Assembly: GCF_030123365.1 (NCBI RefSeq)
Contig: NZ_CP126107.1
Location: 1,597,501 to 1,661,500, forward strand
Source: Neobacillus sp. SuZ13
Lineage (GTDB): Bacteria; Bacillota; Bacilli; Bacillales; Cytobacillaceae
Length of the DNA: 64,000 bases
Direction: 5' to 3'
A program made the translations under genes and the position numbers. Numbering within the stretch: the first letter of the stretch is position 1; every line of letters starts with the position of its first letter. Shown one piece after another: positions 35,073 to 43,967 of the stretch. The notes beneath the pieces are model-generated. The model had not been told where the DNA came from. It did not search any database and saw nothing but the letters and a program-made list of their open reading frames with translations.

Positions 35073-36284
35073 ATGGATGCTTTGGAAATACTATCGGATC
35101 TTGAAAATGTATTTCCCTATTTTCAACCGATTTTTAGTGCCGATCAACAAAGTGTAATTGCCTATGAGGTATTAGGGAGATATAGATCTGGAGAAGATAT
35201 CATTAGTTTAGGAAACTTTTTTCAGGATGATCAAATTCCTGATGAATATAAATACGAAGTGGATTTGTTATTAGTTAAAATGGCGCTTGAAAAAGCACTA
35301 ACCCTAGATGAGGATGTAAGTATTTTTTTAAATCGACATGCTGATTTATTAATGTACGGGCATGGTGAGCCTTTCTTACAAGAACTGCTTTCATTTGAAA
35401 AAAAAGGTTTTAATCTCACTCGAATTGTCCTTGAAATATCTGATCGGAATTATTCTGGGGATTTAAATCAATTTGATCACTTACTGCATTATTATCGAAC
35501 CTATGGGATAAAAATAGCCATTGCGAGAATTGATAGTGAAAGTCATTATTTTGAACGGATTGGACAACTTGAGCCAGATATTTTGAAAATTAACTTACAG
35601 GCTTTAAAATCAACATCAACAGGAATAAATTTTAACGATGTATTGTTTTCATTATCCCTTTTGGCAAGGAAAATAGGTGCAACCCTCTTATTTGAGAATA
35701 TTGAGATGAGTTACCAGCTGCAATTTGCTTGGAAAAATGGAGGCCGCTATTATCAGGGATATTATTTACATCCGCCTGCACCTGACTTTATTCAACATGA
35801 TTTGTTGAAAGAACGCTTAAAAGATAAGTTTCATGACTTTATTTCCTATGAAAAAAAGAAATTAGAGGCTGTTTATACCACCGCAGAATCCTTTCAAGCT
35901 AAGGCCCAAGAGATTGTGATGAAAAACAGGAATGGAACATATCAAACACTTTTTCAGGCTTTAATAAAAGAATTAGACCAGATTGCCTTTAGGATGTATG
36001 TATGTGATGAGGATGGCTTCCAGAAATCTGTCAATATTTTCAAAGCAAAAGACGGTTGGATTTCACAATCCGAATACATTCATAAGAACTGGAGCTGGCG
36101 GCCATATTTTTTAGAAAATATTATTAAAATGAGAAATGAACGGAAAGGGATTTTATCCGACTTATATTCTGATATAGAAACTGGAGAAACCATTCGAACT
36201 TTTTCTTTTCCAATGAATGGGGAGGATTATTTGTTTATTGATATTTCCTATCAATACTTATTTCAAAACGATCAATTACTTTAA
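35073..36284 (+). CDS. ykuI: EAL-domain protein YkuI with degenerate active site
   Basis: This 403-residue protein has an N-terminal EAL domain (about 1-250) and a C-terminal PAS-like YkuI domain. The EAL signature reads EVL (YEVLGRYRSGED) and the usual DDFGxG segment reads ARIDSES, so catalytic metal-binding residues are partly lost. B. subtilis YkuI binds c-di-GMP without known phosphodiesterase activity, which fits. The ATG at 35073 follows GGAGGTACTTGG. It precedes ykuJ by 221 bases. Confidence 0.88.
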   Translation: MDALEILSDLENVFPYFQPIFSADQQSVIAYEVLGRYRSGEDIISLGNFFQDDQIPDEYKYEVDLLLVKMALEKALTLDEDVSIFLNRHADLLMYGHGEPFLQELLSFEKKGFNLTRIVLEISDRNYSGDLNQFDHLLHYYRTYGIKIAIARIDSESHYFERIGQLEPDILKINLQALKSTSTGINFNDVLFSLSLLARKIGATLLFENIEMSYQLQFAWKNGGRYYQGYYLHPPAPDFIQHDLLKERLKDKFHDFISYEKKKLEAVYTTAESFQAKAQEIVMKNRNGTYQTLFQALIKELDQIAFRMYVCDEDGFQKSVNIFKAKDGWISQSEYIHKNWSWRPYFLENIIKMRNERKGILSDLYSDIETGETIRTFSFPMNGEDYLFIDISYQYLFQNDQLL

Positions 36285-36505
36285 AGGATTGAATGAAAGT
36301 TTAAACCCCAAATTCGTTCATATAGAAAAAATTACCCTATTTTTTTATTTTTACTTGGACAAATGGTCGGTGTTATTTTATTCTTTTAATATTGGCATAT
36401 TAAAATACGGCTGGAAAATTATGAAAGTCATCCACTCGGATAGAAAAATGCTAAATGAGAAATATAATTGTAAATGTTTGTTTGGTTGGAAAGGAGTCGG
36501 AGCAT

Positions 36506-36742
36506 ATGTCACAGCTTCAAGGTATATTAACAAGATTAAAAAATCTTCAGGAAACAGCAAATAGTGGTGAACCAGCACAACGCTATTTCGAAGTAAACGG
36601 AGATCGGAAATGTCAAGTAACATTTCATCCGAAAACGGAAACATTTGAATTAGAAGTATATAATGAAAAGGAAAAACCAAAACGTTATCAATTTGACAAT
36701 ATTGATATGATTACAATTGAAATTTTTGATTTGATTCAATAA
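36506..36742 (+). CDS. ykuJ: YkuJ-family protein
   Basis: This 78-residue soluble protein has the YkuJ pattern MSQLQGILTRLKNLQE, RYFEVNG and CQVTFHPKTETFELEVY. Function is unknown. I start at the ATG at 36506 behind AAAGGAGTCGGAG, not the longer frame at 36455. The order ykuI-ykuJ-cbpB is as in B. subtilis, but ykuK is absent here. Confidence 0.85.
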   Translation: MSQLQGILTRLKNLQETANSGEPAQRYFEVNGDRKCQVTFHPKTETFELEVYNEKEKPKRYQFDNIDMITIEIFDLIQ

Positions 36743-36766
36743 GGGACCTTAAGGGTTCCTTTCTTT
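36741..36766 (+). terminator. Terminator of ykuJ
   Basis: AAGGGACC/GGTTCCTT stem (one G-U) with T-rich tail. Confidence 0.65.
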
Positions 36767-36893
36767 TTCATGTCGTGCACAATGGTGGGGGAGGCAAAAA
36801 CGTTTCCACCGTTACGGTACCAAAATTAGCACAGACTCCTGAATACTATGGTAGAATGTAACTGTAGAAAAACAAATTTGAGGAGTTACGGCG

Positions 36894-37346
36894 ATGATCA
36901 GTCTTCCTAACGATGAATTTTTAAAATTAACGATAAAAGAATTAATGATTCCCTCTGAACGGGTCGCACATGTGCAAATTGGCAATAACCTCGAGCATGC
37001 CTTATTAGTTTTAACAAAAAGCGGTTATACGGCGATCCCTGTGTTAGATCCCCATTACAAACTTCATGGGTTAATTAGCACACCTATTATTATGGATTCA
37101 ATTCTAGGATTAGAAAGAATTGAGTTTGAACAACTTGAGAAGAAACGCGTAGAAGAGATTATGAAAAGCTCAGTACCGCGAGTGAAAATTTCTGCATCTA
37201 TTAAAAAATGCCTAGAGTTACTTGTTACTCAACCTTTTTTATGCGTCGAGACTGAAGATGGTTATTTTGAAGGGATTTTACCAAGAAGCACTTTATTAAA
37301 TCAAGTAAATAAAATAATTAATAAATTTCAAAACAGTGAAAAATGA
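36894..37346 (+). CDS. cbpB: CBS-domain protein CbpB (DarB), c-di-AMP receptor
   Basis: This 150-residue protein consists of a pair of CBS motifs (LTIKELMIPSERVAHVQIGNNLEHALLVL and KRVEEIMKSSVPRVKISASIKKCLELL). CbpB/DarB (YkuL) binds c-di-AMP, and its free form activates Rel and pyruvate carboxylase in B. subtilis. The ATG at 36894 follows GAGGAG. It forms its own unit with a terminator after it. Confidence 0.9.
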   Translation: MISLPNDEFLKLTIKELMIPSERVAHVQIGNNLEHALLVLTKSGYTAIPVLDPHYKLHGLISTPIIMDSILGLERIEFEQLEKKRVEEIMKSSVPRVKISASIKKCLELLVTQPFLCVETEDGYFEGILPRSTLLNQVNKIINKFQNSEK

Positions 37347-37353
37347 TGCTTTT

Positions 37354-37382
37354 AGGCTCCCGAAATGGGAGCTTGATTTTTT
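37354..37382 (+). terminator. Terminator of cbpB
   Basis: AGGCTCCC/GGGAGCTT stem followed by T-rich sequence. Confidence 0.7.
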
Positions 37383-37401
37383 TAAAGTTTGAGGTGGTAA
37401 T

Positions 37402-38913
37402 ATGAGTAATCCTACTGATAAGATTACCAAAGAAGGTTCACAAAGAAAGCAAACAAAAAAACCACTAGTATTAGCATCAGTGATGTTAGCAATGTTTATG
37501 GGGGCGATTGAAGCCACGATTGTTTCCACTGCAATGCCGGCCATTGTTGCAGACTTGGGCGGATTTACCCTTTATAGCTGGGTGTTTTCTGCATACTTAT
37601 TAATGAATTCTGTAACCGTTCTCATCTATGGGAAATTATCTGACTTATTTGGCCGGAAACCAATACTTACAATCGGAATTATTTTCTTTTTAATCGGTTC
37701 GATTCTATGTGGGTTCGCTACTTCCATGAAAATGCTGATAATATTTCGTTTGATTCAAGGGTTTGGCGCTGGGGCTGTCACACCCATAGCGACAACCATC
37801 GTTGGTGATATCTACACTACTGAGGAAAGAGCGAAAATTCAAGGGTATCTGTCTAGTGTTTGGGGTATTTCTGCAATTACAGGACCAGCTGTGGGGGGCT
37901 TACTTGTTCAATATGTAAGCTGGCATTATGTTTTCTGGATTAACATTCCACTTGGGATTCTTTCATTAGTGGGACTCTGGATGTTTTTGCATGAAGATAT
38001 CAATAAGAAAAAACATGAGATAGATTATCTTGGCGCTATATTATTAACGTTCACGATTTCTTCACTGATGTTTATTCTTGTGGAAGGTGGAAGCCGCTTT
38101 GCATGGGGGTCATGGCAGACACTAAGTTTATTTGCATTTAGTGCTTTAACATTACTGGGATTCGTGCTTCAGGAAGGCCGTGCAAAGGAGCCGGTTATGC
38201 CATTTTCGATTTGGAAAGAACGTTCAATTCTTATCGCTAACACAACCTCGCTGACAACGGGTATTATGTTAATTGGAATCTCGAGCTTTTTACCAACATT
38301 TGTACAAGGTGTGATGGAACAAACACCTATTGTTGCAGGGTTTACATTAACAACGGTATCAATAGGCTGGCCAATAGCATCCACTCTTGCAGGACGGTGG
38401 TTGATAACCATTGGGTATCGAAAAACATCGATAATTGGCGGGGTGTCCTTAATCGTCGGCAGTATCGCTTTTGTGACGATGTCAGCGTCTTCTGGGCCTC
38501 TTTGGGCAGCAGTGGGTTCATTTTTGGTAGGAGTAGGAATGGGCTTAACATCAACAGCATTTATTGTCTCGATTCAAAGCACTGTCGGTTGGGAACAGAG
38601 AGGAATCGCTACCGCATCTAATATGTTTATGCGAAATCTGGGAAATACAATAGGGGCTGCATTACTAGGAGGTATTCTTAATAATCGGCTAAGTCAGTAT
38701 TTCAGCCAAAATGGACATCCCTATTCAGTGGATGATGTCAATATTCTCTTAAAATCGACTGAAAGAGACCATCTCTCAGAATCAGTCCAAAGTATCTTGC
38801 AAAATGGATTAACCCATTCCCTGCATTTTGTTTATTATGTTGTCCTTGCTTTTGCTGTGATTAGTTTACTATTAATATTTTTTATACCGAAAAAGATTGA
38901 TAGCTCTGTGTAA
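37402..38913 (+). CDS. DHA2-family multidrug MFS transporter
   Basis: This 503-residue protein has about 14 membrane segments and a Lys-rich N-terminal tail. Motif A is YGKLSDLFGRKP, motif C GISAITGPAVGGLL, and TM1 carries EATIVSTAMPAI, as in EmrB/QacA drug:proton antiporters. The substrate is unknown. The RBS is TGAGGTGG. Its terminator ends just before the CcpC start codon, so the two genes are separate units or coupled by read-through. Confidence 0.88.
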   Translation: MSNPTDKITKEGSQRKQTKKPLVLASVMLAMFMGAIEATIVSTAMPAIVADLGGFTLYSWVFSAYLLMNSVTVLIYGKLSDLFGRKPILTIGIIFFLIGSILCGFATSMKMLIIFRLIQGFGAGAVTPIATTIVGDIYTTEERAKIQGYLSSVWGISAITGPAVGGLLVQYVSWHYVFWINIPLGILSLVGLWMFLHEDINKKKHEIDYLGAILLTFTISSLMFILVEGGSRFAWGSWQTLSLFAFSALTLLGFVLQEGRAKEPVMPFSIWKERSILIANTTSLTTGIMLIGISSFLPTFVQGVMEQTPIVAGFTLTTVSIGWPIASTLAGRWLITIGYRKTSIIGGVSLIVGSIAFVTMSASSGPLWAAVGSFLVGVGMGLTSTAFIVSIQSTVGWEQRGIATASNMFMRNLGNTIGAALLGGILNNRLSQYFSQNGHPYSVDDVNILLKSTERDHLSESVQSILQNGLTHSLHFVYYVVLAFAVISLLLIFFIPKKIDSSV

Positions 38914-38933
38914 CTTTCACAGGGCTTTTTTAA
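38902..38933 (+). terminator. Terminator between the MFS gene and ccpC
   Basis: AGCTCTGTG/CACAGGGCT stem followed by TTTTTT, overlapping the MFS stop codon. Confidence 0.8.
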
Positions 38934-38945
38934 GGAGTGGTCAGT

Positions 38946-39833
38946 TTGTCCTCATTATCTGAATTTCAGCTACTATCTGTATTGGCCCAGGAAATGAATA
39001 TGAGAAAGGCGTCAGAACGACTATTTGTTTCACAACCAGCCCTATCACAACGATTGCAAACAATTGAAAAAGATTGGGGAACTAAATTATTTATTCGCTC
39101 ACAAAAAGGTTTAGCACTAACTCCTGCTGGTGAACATGTCATCCAATTTGTCAATGATGTGCTAACAAAGCAAGAAAAGGTTCGTGAAACCATTTATTCT
39201 CTCCAATCAGGGGTGTCAGGCACTTTAAAAATTGCTGTTGCTTCGATTGTAGGGCAAAACTGGCTTCCTCAGGTGTTAAAGAAATTTATTGATAGATATC
39301 CTCAAGCTAAAATTTCATTAGTGACTGGATGGAGCAGTGAAATTTTAAAATCCTTGTATGAGGATCAAGTTCATATTGGAATTATTCGCGGAACACCTGA
39401 TTGGAAAGGTGTTAAAGTCCACCTTTTTAATGACCCTTTATATTTAGTTGACAGGGAAATTACTAGTCCAGAACAAGTATTACATACGGACCGTCCCTTC
39501 ATTCAATTTAAGAGTGACTCAAATTATTATCAGGAAATTCAAGATTGGTGGATGCGAAATTTTAAAACTTCACCAAAACGAACAGTTGTTGTTGACCAAA
39601 TTGAAACCTGTAAACAAATGGCCTTTAATGGTATTGGTTATGCCATACTGCCAGCGATAACATTAACGAAAACTGACAGGGAAATTTTCAAAATACCGCT
39701 TGTTGATGAGAATAATCACCCCTTAAAACGTGATACATGGCTTTTGGGTTATGAATCAGCCTTTCAACTAAAGCAAGTTAAAGCATTTGTCGAATTAATT
39801 AAGGAATATATCGCAGAATCTTCAGAAGAATAA
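38946..39833 (+). CDS. ccpC: LysR-family regulator CcpC
   Basis: CcpC represses TCA-branch genes such as citZ and citB, and is relieved by citrate. This 295-residue LysR protein has an N-terminal helix-turn-helix (MNMRKASERLFVSQPALSQRLQ) and a periplasmic-binding-like effector domain (YEDQVHIGIIRG, IETCKQMAFNGIGYAILP). The sequence is close to what I recall of B. subtilis CcpC. It starts with TTG at 38946, eight bases after AAGGAG; the GTG at 38937 is too near. Confidence 0.88.
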   Translation: MSSLSEFQLLSVLAQEMNMRKASERLFVSQPALSQRLQTIEKDWGTKLFIRSQKGLALTPAGEHVIQFVNDVLTKQEKVRETIYSLQSGVSGTLKIAVASIVGQNWLPQVLKKFIDRYPQAKISLVTGWSSEILKSLYEDQVHIGIIRGTPDWKGVKVHLFNDPLYLVDREITSPEQVLHTDRPFIQFKSDSNYYQEIQDWWMRNFKTSPKRTVVVDQIETCKQMAFNGIGYAILPAITLTKTDREIFKIPLVDENNHPLKRDTWLLGYESAFQLKQVKAFVELIKEYIAESSEE

Positions 39834-39908
39834 GGTGGTTTTTCTTGTTTTCATTTCTTTTGTTTGATAAAGTAATTTTTAGTAACGACAACAATAGGGG
39901 GCCCTCAA

Positions 39909-40619
39909 ATGAAAATGATGGATGCAAATGAAATTATTTCTTTTATTCAAAACAGCAAAAAATCTACACCAGTAAAGGTTTATGTAAAAGGTGAATTAGA
40001 AGGAATAGATTTTGGTACTGATACAAAAACCTTTATTAATGGGAATACTGGTGTTCTTTTTGGTGAATGGTCTGAAATTAATGAAATATTAGAAGCGAAT
40101 AAAGCGAGCATTGAAGATTACGTAGTTGAAAATGACCGCCGTAATTCTGCAATTCCTTTACTAGATATGAAGCATATAAATGCGCGAATTGAGCCGGGAG
40201 TCGTTATCCGTGATCAAGTAGAGATTGGGGATAATGCCGTTATTATGATGGGGTCTGTTATCAATATTGGTGCTGTGATTGGGGAAAAATCCATGATAGA
40301 TATGGGTGTTGTCCTTGGCGGCAGAGCAACAGTAGGGAAGAACTGTCATATTGGTGCAGGAACGGTATTAGCAGGAGTAATTGAGCCGCCATCCGCTAAG
40401 CCAGTAGTAATTGAAGATGATGTTTTAATCGGAGCAAATGCCGTTGTCCTTGAAGGGGTAACAGTCGGACAAGGTTCAGTAGTTGCTGCAGGTGCAGTAG
40501 TTACTCAAGATGTAGCACCATTTACAGTTGTAGCTGGAATGCCTGCTAGGAAAATAAAAGATATCGACGAAAAAACAAAATCGAAAACAGAAATTATGCA
40601 AGAACTTCGACAACTATAA
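39909..40619 (+). CDS. dapH: Tetrahydrodipicolinate N-acetyltransferase
   Basis: DapH acetylates tetrahydrodipicolinate in the acetylated branch of lysine/diaminopimelate synthesis. The 236-residue chain begins [16 protein letters not shown], nearly identical to the B. subtilis enzyme as I recall it, and contains left-handed beta-helix hexapeptide repeats ([49 protein letters not shown]). It lies before dapL, with a hairpin between. Confidence 0.96.
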   Translation: MKMMDANEIISFIQNSKKSTPVKVYVKGELEGIDFGTDTKTFINGNTGVLFGEWSEINEILEANKASIEDYVVENDRRNSAIPLLDMKHINARIEPGVVIRDQVEIGDNAVIMMGSVINIGAVIGEKSMIDMGVVLGGRATVGKNCHIGAGTVLAGVIEPPSAKPVVIEDDVLIGANAVVLEGVTVGQGSVVAAGAVVTQDVAPFTVVAGMPARKIKDIDEKTKSKTEIMQELRQL

Positions 40620-40626
40620 AAGTTAA

Positions 40627-40652
40627 AGCGCCTAGGCGGTTGAGCTAGATAG
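40627..40652 (+). repeat. Solo fragment of the 127-130 bp repeat family
   Basis: AGCGCCTAGGCGGTTGAGCTAGAT corresponds, with changes, to the CGCCTAGGCGCTGGAGCTAGACAAT end of the units at 46599-46855. Only this end is present. Confidence 0.4.
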
Positions 40653-40659
40653 TAAAAGT

Positions 40660-40691
40660 GGAAGCGTGGATCCTTTCCACGCTTCTTTTAT
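40660..40691 (+). terminator. Hairpin/terminator between dapH and dapL
   Basis: GAAGCGTGGA/TCCACGCTTC stem followed by TTTTA. It probably limits read-through into dapL. Confidence 0.75.
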
Positions 40692-40709
40692 AGGGAGGAA
40701 AGGTAATAA

Positions 40710-41831
40710 ATGAATCAATTTATCAAAATCCGCCGTGACCTTCACCAAATACCAGAACTAGGTTTCCAAGAGTTTAAAACACAGGCATACTTATTAAATT
40801 ACCTTGAGTCTTTGCCACAAGACCGAATGACAATAAAGAAATGGAAGACGGGCTTGTTTGTTAAAATCCACGGAATAAATCCTCGAAAAACAATTGGTTA
40901 CAGAACAGATATTGATGGATTGCCTATAAGTGAAGATACAGGCTTACCCTTTTCATCTACACATAATGACAAGATGCATGCGTGTGGTCATGATTTTCAC
41001 ATGAGCATTGCTCTCGGGGTACTTACCTATTTTACAGAAAATCCAATTATAGATGACCTTTTATTTGTTTTCCAACCGGCTGAGGAGGGACCTGGCGGAG
41101 CAGAGCCAATGTTGAAATCAGAAGAAATGCAGGAATGGAAGCCGGACCTAATTTTTGCCTTACATATTGCACCAGAATATCCCGTTGGATCAATAGCCGT
41201 GAAGGAAGGGTTATTATTTGCGAATACCTCTGAATTATTTATTGACCTCAAGGGTAAGGGGGGGCATGCAGCAAGACCGCATGAAACGAATGATATGGTT
41301 GTTGCCGCTTGTTCATTGGTTAATCAGCTCCAAACCATTGTCTCGAGAAATGTTGACCCATTAGATAGTGCTGTTATAACCATTGGGAAAATTACTGGAG
41401 GCACAGTTCAAAACATCATTGCAGAAAAAGCTAGACTTGAAGGAACAATTAGATCGCTCTCAGCCGAATCAATGAAAAAAGTTAAACATCGTATTGAAGC
41501 AATTGTTAAAGGAATCGAAGCCGGCTTTGAATGTGAAGCCTCTATCGATTATGGTTCGATGTACCATCAAGTATATAACACTGAGTCGATCACAAGAGAC
41601 TTTATGAAATATATTCAAGAAGAAACCGATGTGGATGTCATTGAGTGCAAGGAAGCGATGACAGGTGAAGACTTTGGTTATATGCTGAAAGAAATCCCAG
41701 GGCTTATGTTTTGGCTTGGTGTAGAATCACCATATGGATTACACCATGCAAAGTTAAATCCACAGGAAGAAGCAATAGGTGCAGCGATTAAAGTTATTAG
41801 ATCTTATTTTTCTCATCTGGGGAATAGCTAA
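40710..41831 (+). CDS. dapL: N-acetyl-diaminopimelate deacetylase
   Basis: This 373-residue M20-family amidohydrolase removes the acetyl group from N-acetyl-LL-diaminopimelate. Metal-binding motifs are [23 protein letters not shown] and the C-terminal GLHHAKLNP. It follows dapH in the order of the B. subtilis ykuQR pair and works after PatA in the same pathway. The RBS is AGGGAGGAAAGG. Confidence 0.93.
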   Translation: MNQFIKIRRDLHQIPELGFQEFKTQAYLLNYLESLPQDRMTIKKWKTGLFVKIHGINPRKTIGYRTDIDGLPISEDTGLPFSSTHNDKMHACGHDFHMSIALGVLTYFTENPIIDDLLFVFQPAEEGPGGAEPMLKSEEMQEWKPDLIFALHIAPEYPVGSIAVKEGLLFANTSELFIDLKGKGGHAARPHETNDMVVAACSLVNQLQTIVSRNVDPLDSAVITIGKITGGTVQNIIAEKARLEGTIRSLSAESMKKVKHRIEAIVKGIEAGFECEASIDYGSMYHQVYNTESITRDFMKYIQEETDVDVIECKEAMTGEDFGYMLKEIPGLMFWLGVESPYGLHHAKLNPQEEAIGAAIKVIRSYFSHLGNS

Positions 41832-42003
41832 GCAGGCGGATTATTTTATTCTACTTCGCAATCATGATAAAATAAAAGTAGAATTAAAAGGGAAATTGTT
41901 ACATATCGTCGTTTTATTCTGTAGCATATAGGGTAAACTTATGAAGGGGAAATAGGGTTATAATTAATAATATTTATTAAATTAAATTAATTATAATTTA
42001 ATA

Positions 42004-42032
42004 TTGACTCAAAATAAGTTCTGTCCTATAAT
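42004..42032 (+). promoter_or_regulatory. Sigma-A promoter of ykuU
   Basis: TTGACT, a 17-base spacer and TATAAT precede the peroxiredoxin gene by 75 bases. The preceding 50 bases are almost pure A/T and contain a weak PerR-box-like stretch (TTATAATTAATAATA, about 12 of 15). Confidence 0.7.
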
Positions 42033-42106
42033 TAGTATTGTGATAAAGGATAGCAAATGAGAATTGCTATAAACACTCATTTTATTTAATATTTGGAGGG
42101 ATTTGA

Positions 42107-42655
42107 ATGCCTGAACGTATGGTAGGTAAACAAGCACCACGCTTTGAAATGGATGCTGTATTGCCAAACAAAGAATTTGGTAAAGTTAGCCTAGAAGAAA
42201 ACATGAAAAACGATAAGTGGACTGTATTATTCTTCTATCCAATGGACTTTACATTTGTTTGTCCAACTGAAATCACAGCATTATCAGACCGCTATGAAGA
42301 GTTTGATGATTTAGATGCAGTTGTTATTGGTGCTTCTACAGATACTATTCATACTCACCTCGCTTGGATCAAAACAGACCGTAAAGAAAATGGTCTTGGC
42401 GATTTAAATTACGCATTAGCAGCTGATACTAACCATGTTGTAGCTCGTGATTATGGCGTTCTAATTGAAGAAGAAGGTATCGCATTACGTGGATTATTCA
42501 TCATCAGCCCAGAAGGTGAATTAATGTATTCTGTTGTTAACCACAACAATATCGGCCGTGATGTTGATGAAACTCTTCGTGTTCTTCAAGCATTACAAAC
42601 AGGTGGTCTTTGCCCAGCTAACTGGAAGCCAGGACAAGCTACATTGAACGTATAA
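42107..42655 (+). CDS. ykuU: 2-Cys peroxiredoxin YkuU
   Basis: This 182-residue thiol peroxidase reduces hydrogen peroxide and organic peroxides. The peroxidatic Cys52 is in DFTFVCPTE and the resolving Cys169 in GGLCPANW, giving a typical 2-Cys AhpC/Prx1 enzyme. The adjacent YkuV is a thioredoxin-like protein and may serve as reductant. The RBS is TGGAGGG. Confidence 0.95.
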   Translation: MPERMVGKQAPRFEMDAVLPNKEFGKVSLEENMKNDKWTVLFFYPMDFTFVCPTEITALSDRYEEFDDLDAVVIGASTDTIHTHLAWIKTDRKENGLGDLNYALAADTNHVVARDYGVLIEEEGIALRGLFIISPEGELMYSVVNHNNIGRDVDETLRVLQALQTGGLCPANWKPGQATLNV

Positions 42656-42672
42656 TTTGTAGAAAATAAATT

Positions 42673-42703
42673 GACCTAACCTATTATAGTGTTAGGTCTT
42701 TTT
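42673..42703 (+). terminator. Terminator of ykuU
   Basis: GACCTAAC/GTTAGGTC stem followed by TTTTT. Confidence 0.85.
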
Positions 42704-42740
42704 AAAATGATCAGAAATTATAAGTTTTTGAACTTAGATT

Positions 42741-42894
42741 ATTGTCTAGCTCCAGCGCCCTAGCGGCTAGTGTCCTTCGCTCTCCGCCCTACGATAAGTC
42801 AAGCACGAATGCGCCTCTGGCTCTTCGTGTTTCCTTTATCTCGGTTGGAGTGCCAGGCCATACGCCGCTGAACAGGGCGCTTGCGCTTTTCTTA
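42741..42894 (-). repeat. Interspersed palindromic repeat, same family as 46599-46855
   Basis: Read on the minus strand it starts TAAGAAAAGCGCAAGCGCCC and ends GGCGCTGGAGCTAGACAAT, the same ends as the tandem units at 46.6 kb. The middle is different sequence. It fills most of the ykuU-ykuV gap. Confidence 0.75.
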
Positions 42895-42909
42895 TAGGAG
42901 GAAATCTAA

Positions 42910-43365
42910 ATGAAATTACGTGAACCAATGCCAGAATTAACTGGGGCCGTTGAATGGTTAAATGGTGAAGTTACAAAATCTGACCTAATTGGTGAAAAAC
43001 CAACCCTAATCCATTTTTGGTCGGTTAGCTGCCATCTTTGTAAAGAAGCAATGCCTCAGGTTAACCAATTCCGTGATGATTTTAAGGACAAATTAAATGT
43101 GGTTGCTGTGCATATGCCTCGTTCTGAGAACGATTTGAATATAGAAGACATTAAACAAGTAGCCGCAGAACATGGTATCAATCAACCGATTTTTGTGGAC
43201 AGTGAACATAAGTTAACGGAAGCGTTCGAAAATCAATATGTCCCTGCTTATTATGTCTTTGACCGTGAGGGTAAGCTTCGTCATTTCCAAGCAGGTGGAA
43301 GCGGCATGAAAATGCTCGAGAAACGTGTAAACCGTGTATTAGATGAATTGGAAAAAACAGAATAA
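42910..43365 (+). CDS. ykuV: Thioredoxin-like thiol-disulfide oxidoreductase YkuV
   Basis: This 151-residue cytosolic protein of the TlpA/AhpC-TSA-like thioredoxin fold has the redox pair Cys41 and Cys44 (WSVSCHLCKEAMPQ) and the cis-Pro segment YVPAYYVFDREG. No signal peptide is present. B. subtilis YkuV reduces disulfides with thioredoxin-like potential. Its terminator has been split by an insertion sequence (see 43394-44836). Confidence 0.92.
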   Translation: MKLREPMPELTGAVEWLNGEVTKSDLIGEKPTLIHFWSVSCHLCKEAMPQVNQFRDDFKDKLNVVAVHMPRSENDLNIEDIKQVAAEHGINQPIFVDSEHKLTEAFENQYVPAYYVFDREGKLRHFQAGGSGMKMLEKRVNRVLDELEKTE

Positions 43366-43401
43366 TAAACATTGAAAAGCTGCCTGCTTATAATGAACTG
43401 C

Positions 43402-43438
43402 CCCGTAAATGTTAGACACTAAACTAACATTTACGGGG
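43402..43438 (+). promoter_or_regulatory. Perfect hairpin at the IS left end covering the orfA RBS
   Basis: CCCCGTAAATGTTAG and CTAACATTTACGGGG pair over 15 bp. The GGGG that could act as orfA RBS lies in the 3' arm, and a T5 run follows. It would block translation, or end transcription, of messages entering from outside the IS. Confidence 0.6.
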
Positions 43439-43445
43439 TGTTTTT

Positions 43446-43967
43446 ATGTCCAAATTTAAAACGGAAGATAAGATACAAATTGTATTAAGGTATTTAGAGG
43501 GAAATGAAAGTTTTGGAAAAATTGAGGAAGAAGTAAGAGTTAGTAAAACTATTATCAGTGGATGGGTTAGGCTTTATGAACAACATGGTATGGAAGCATT
43601 TATTAAGTCCTATACAAATTATTCTGGGGAGTTTAAACTAAATGTACTTAATTATATGAACGAAACGGGTACATCTTCTTATGATACAGCTGCCATTTTC
43701 AATATTTCTTCACCTGGTATGGTCCGAAATTGGAGAAAGGCTTTTGAAACTGGAGGAATTGATGCCCTACAATCAAAGAAAAAGGGGCGTCCTTCCATGA
43801 AAAAAGTATCAAAGATAAACAAAGAACAACAACTGCCAGTTGAAGGTTCAATCGAAGCTCTTCGAGCTGAAAATGATCGCTTACGTATGGAGAATGCCTA
43901 TTTAAAAAAGTTGAACGCTTTAGTTCGAGAACAGGAAAAATTACAAACAAAATCAAGGCGCAAGTAA
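43446..43967 (+). CDS. IS150-type transposase OrfA
   Basis: This 173-residue protein has two helix-turn-helix units (IVLRYLEGNESFGKIEEEVRVSKTIISGWV and AAIFNISSPGMVRNW) and a C-terminal leucine-zipper-like coiled coil (IEALRAENDRLRMENAYLKKL). It binds the terminal repeats and, fused to OrfB by ribosomal frameshifting, forms the transposase. The slippery heptamer A-AAA-AAG lies at 43904-43910, within the coiled coil as in IS150-like elements. Confidence 0.92.
   Translation: MSKFKTEDKIQIVLRYLEGNESFGKIEEEVRVSKTIISGWVRLYEQHGMEAFIKSYTNYSGEFKLNVLNYMNETGTSSYDTAAIFNISSPGMVRNWRKAFETGGIDALQSKKKGRPSMKKVSKINKEQQLPVEGSIEALRAENDRLRMENAYLKKLNALVREQEKLQTKSRRK

Noticed and set aside
36217..36564. 115-codon frame overlapping ykuI and ykuJ
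   Set aside because: It overlaps both well-supported genes and has an aromatic/Lys low-complexity composition.
41955..41999. PerR box upstream of ykuU
   Set aside because: The region is almost pure A/T, so a 12/15 match is expected by chance.
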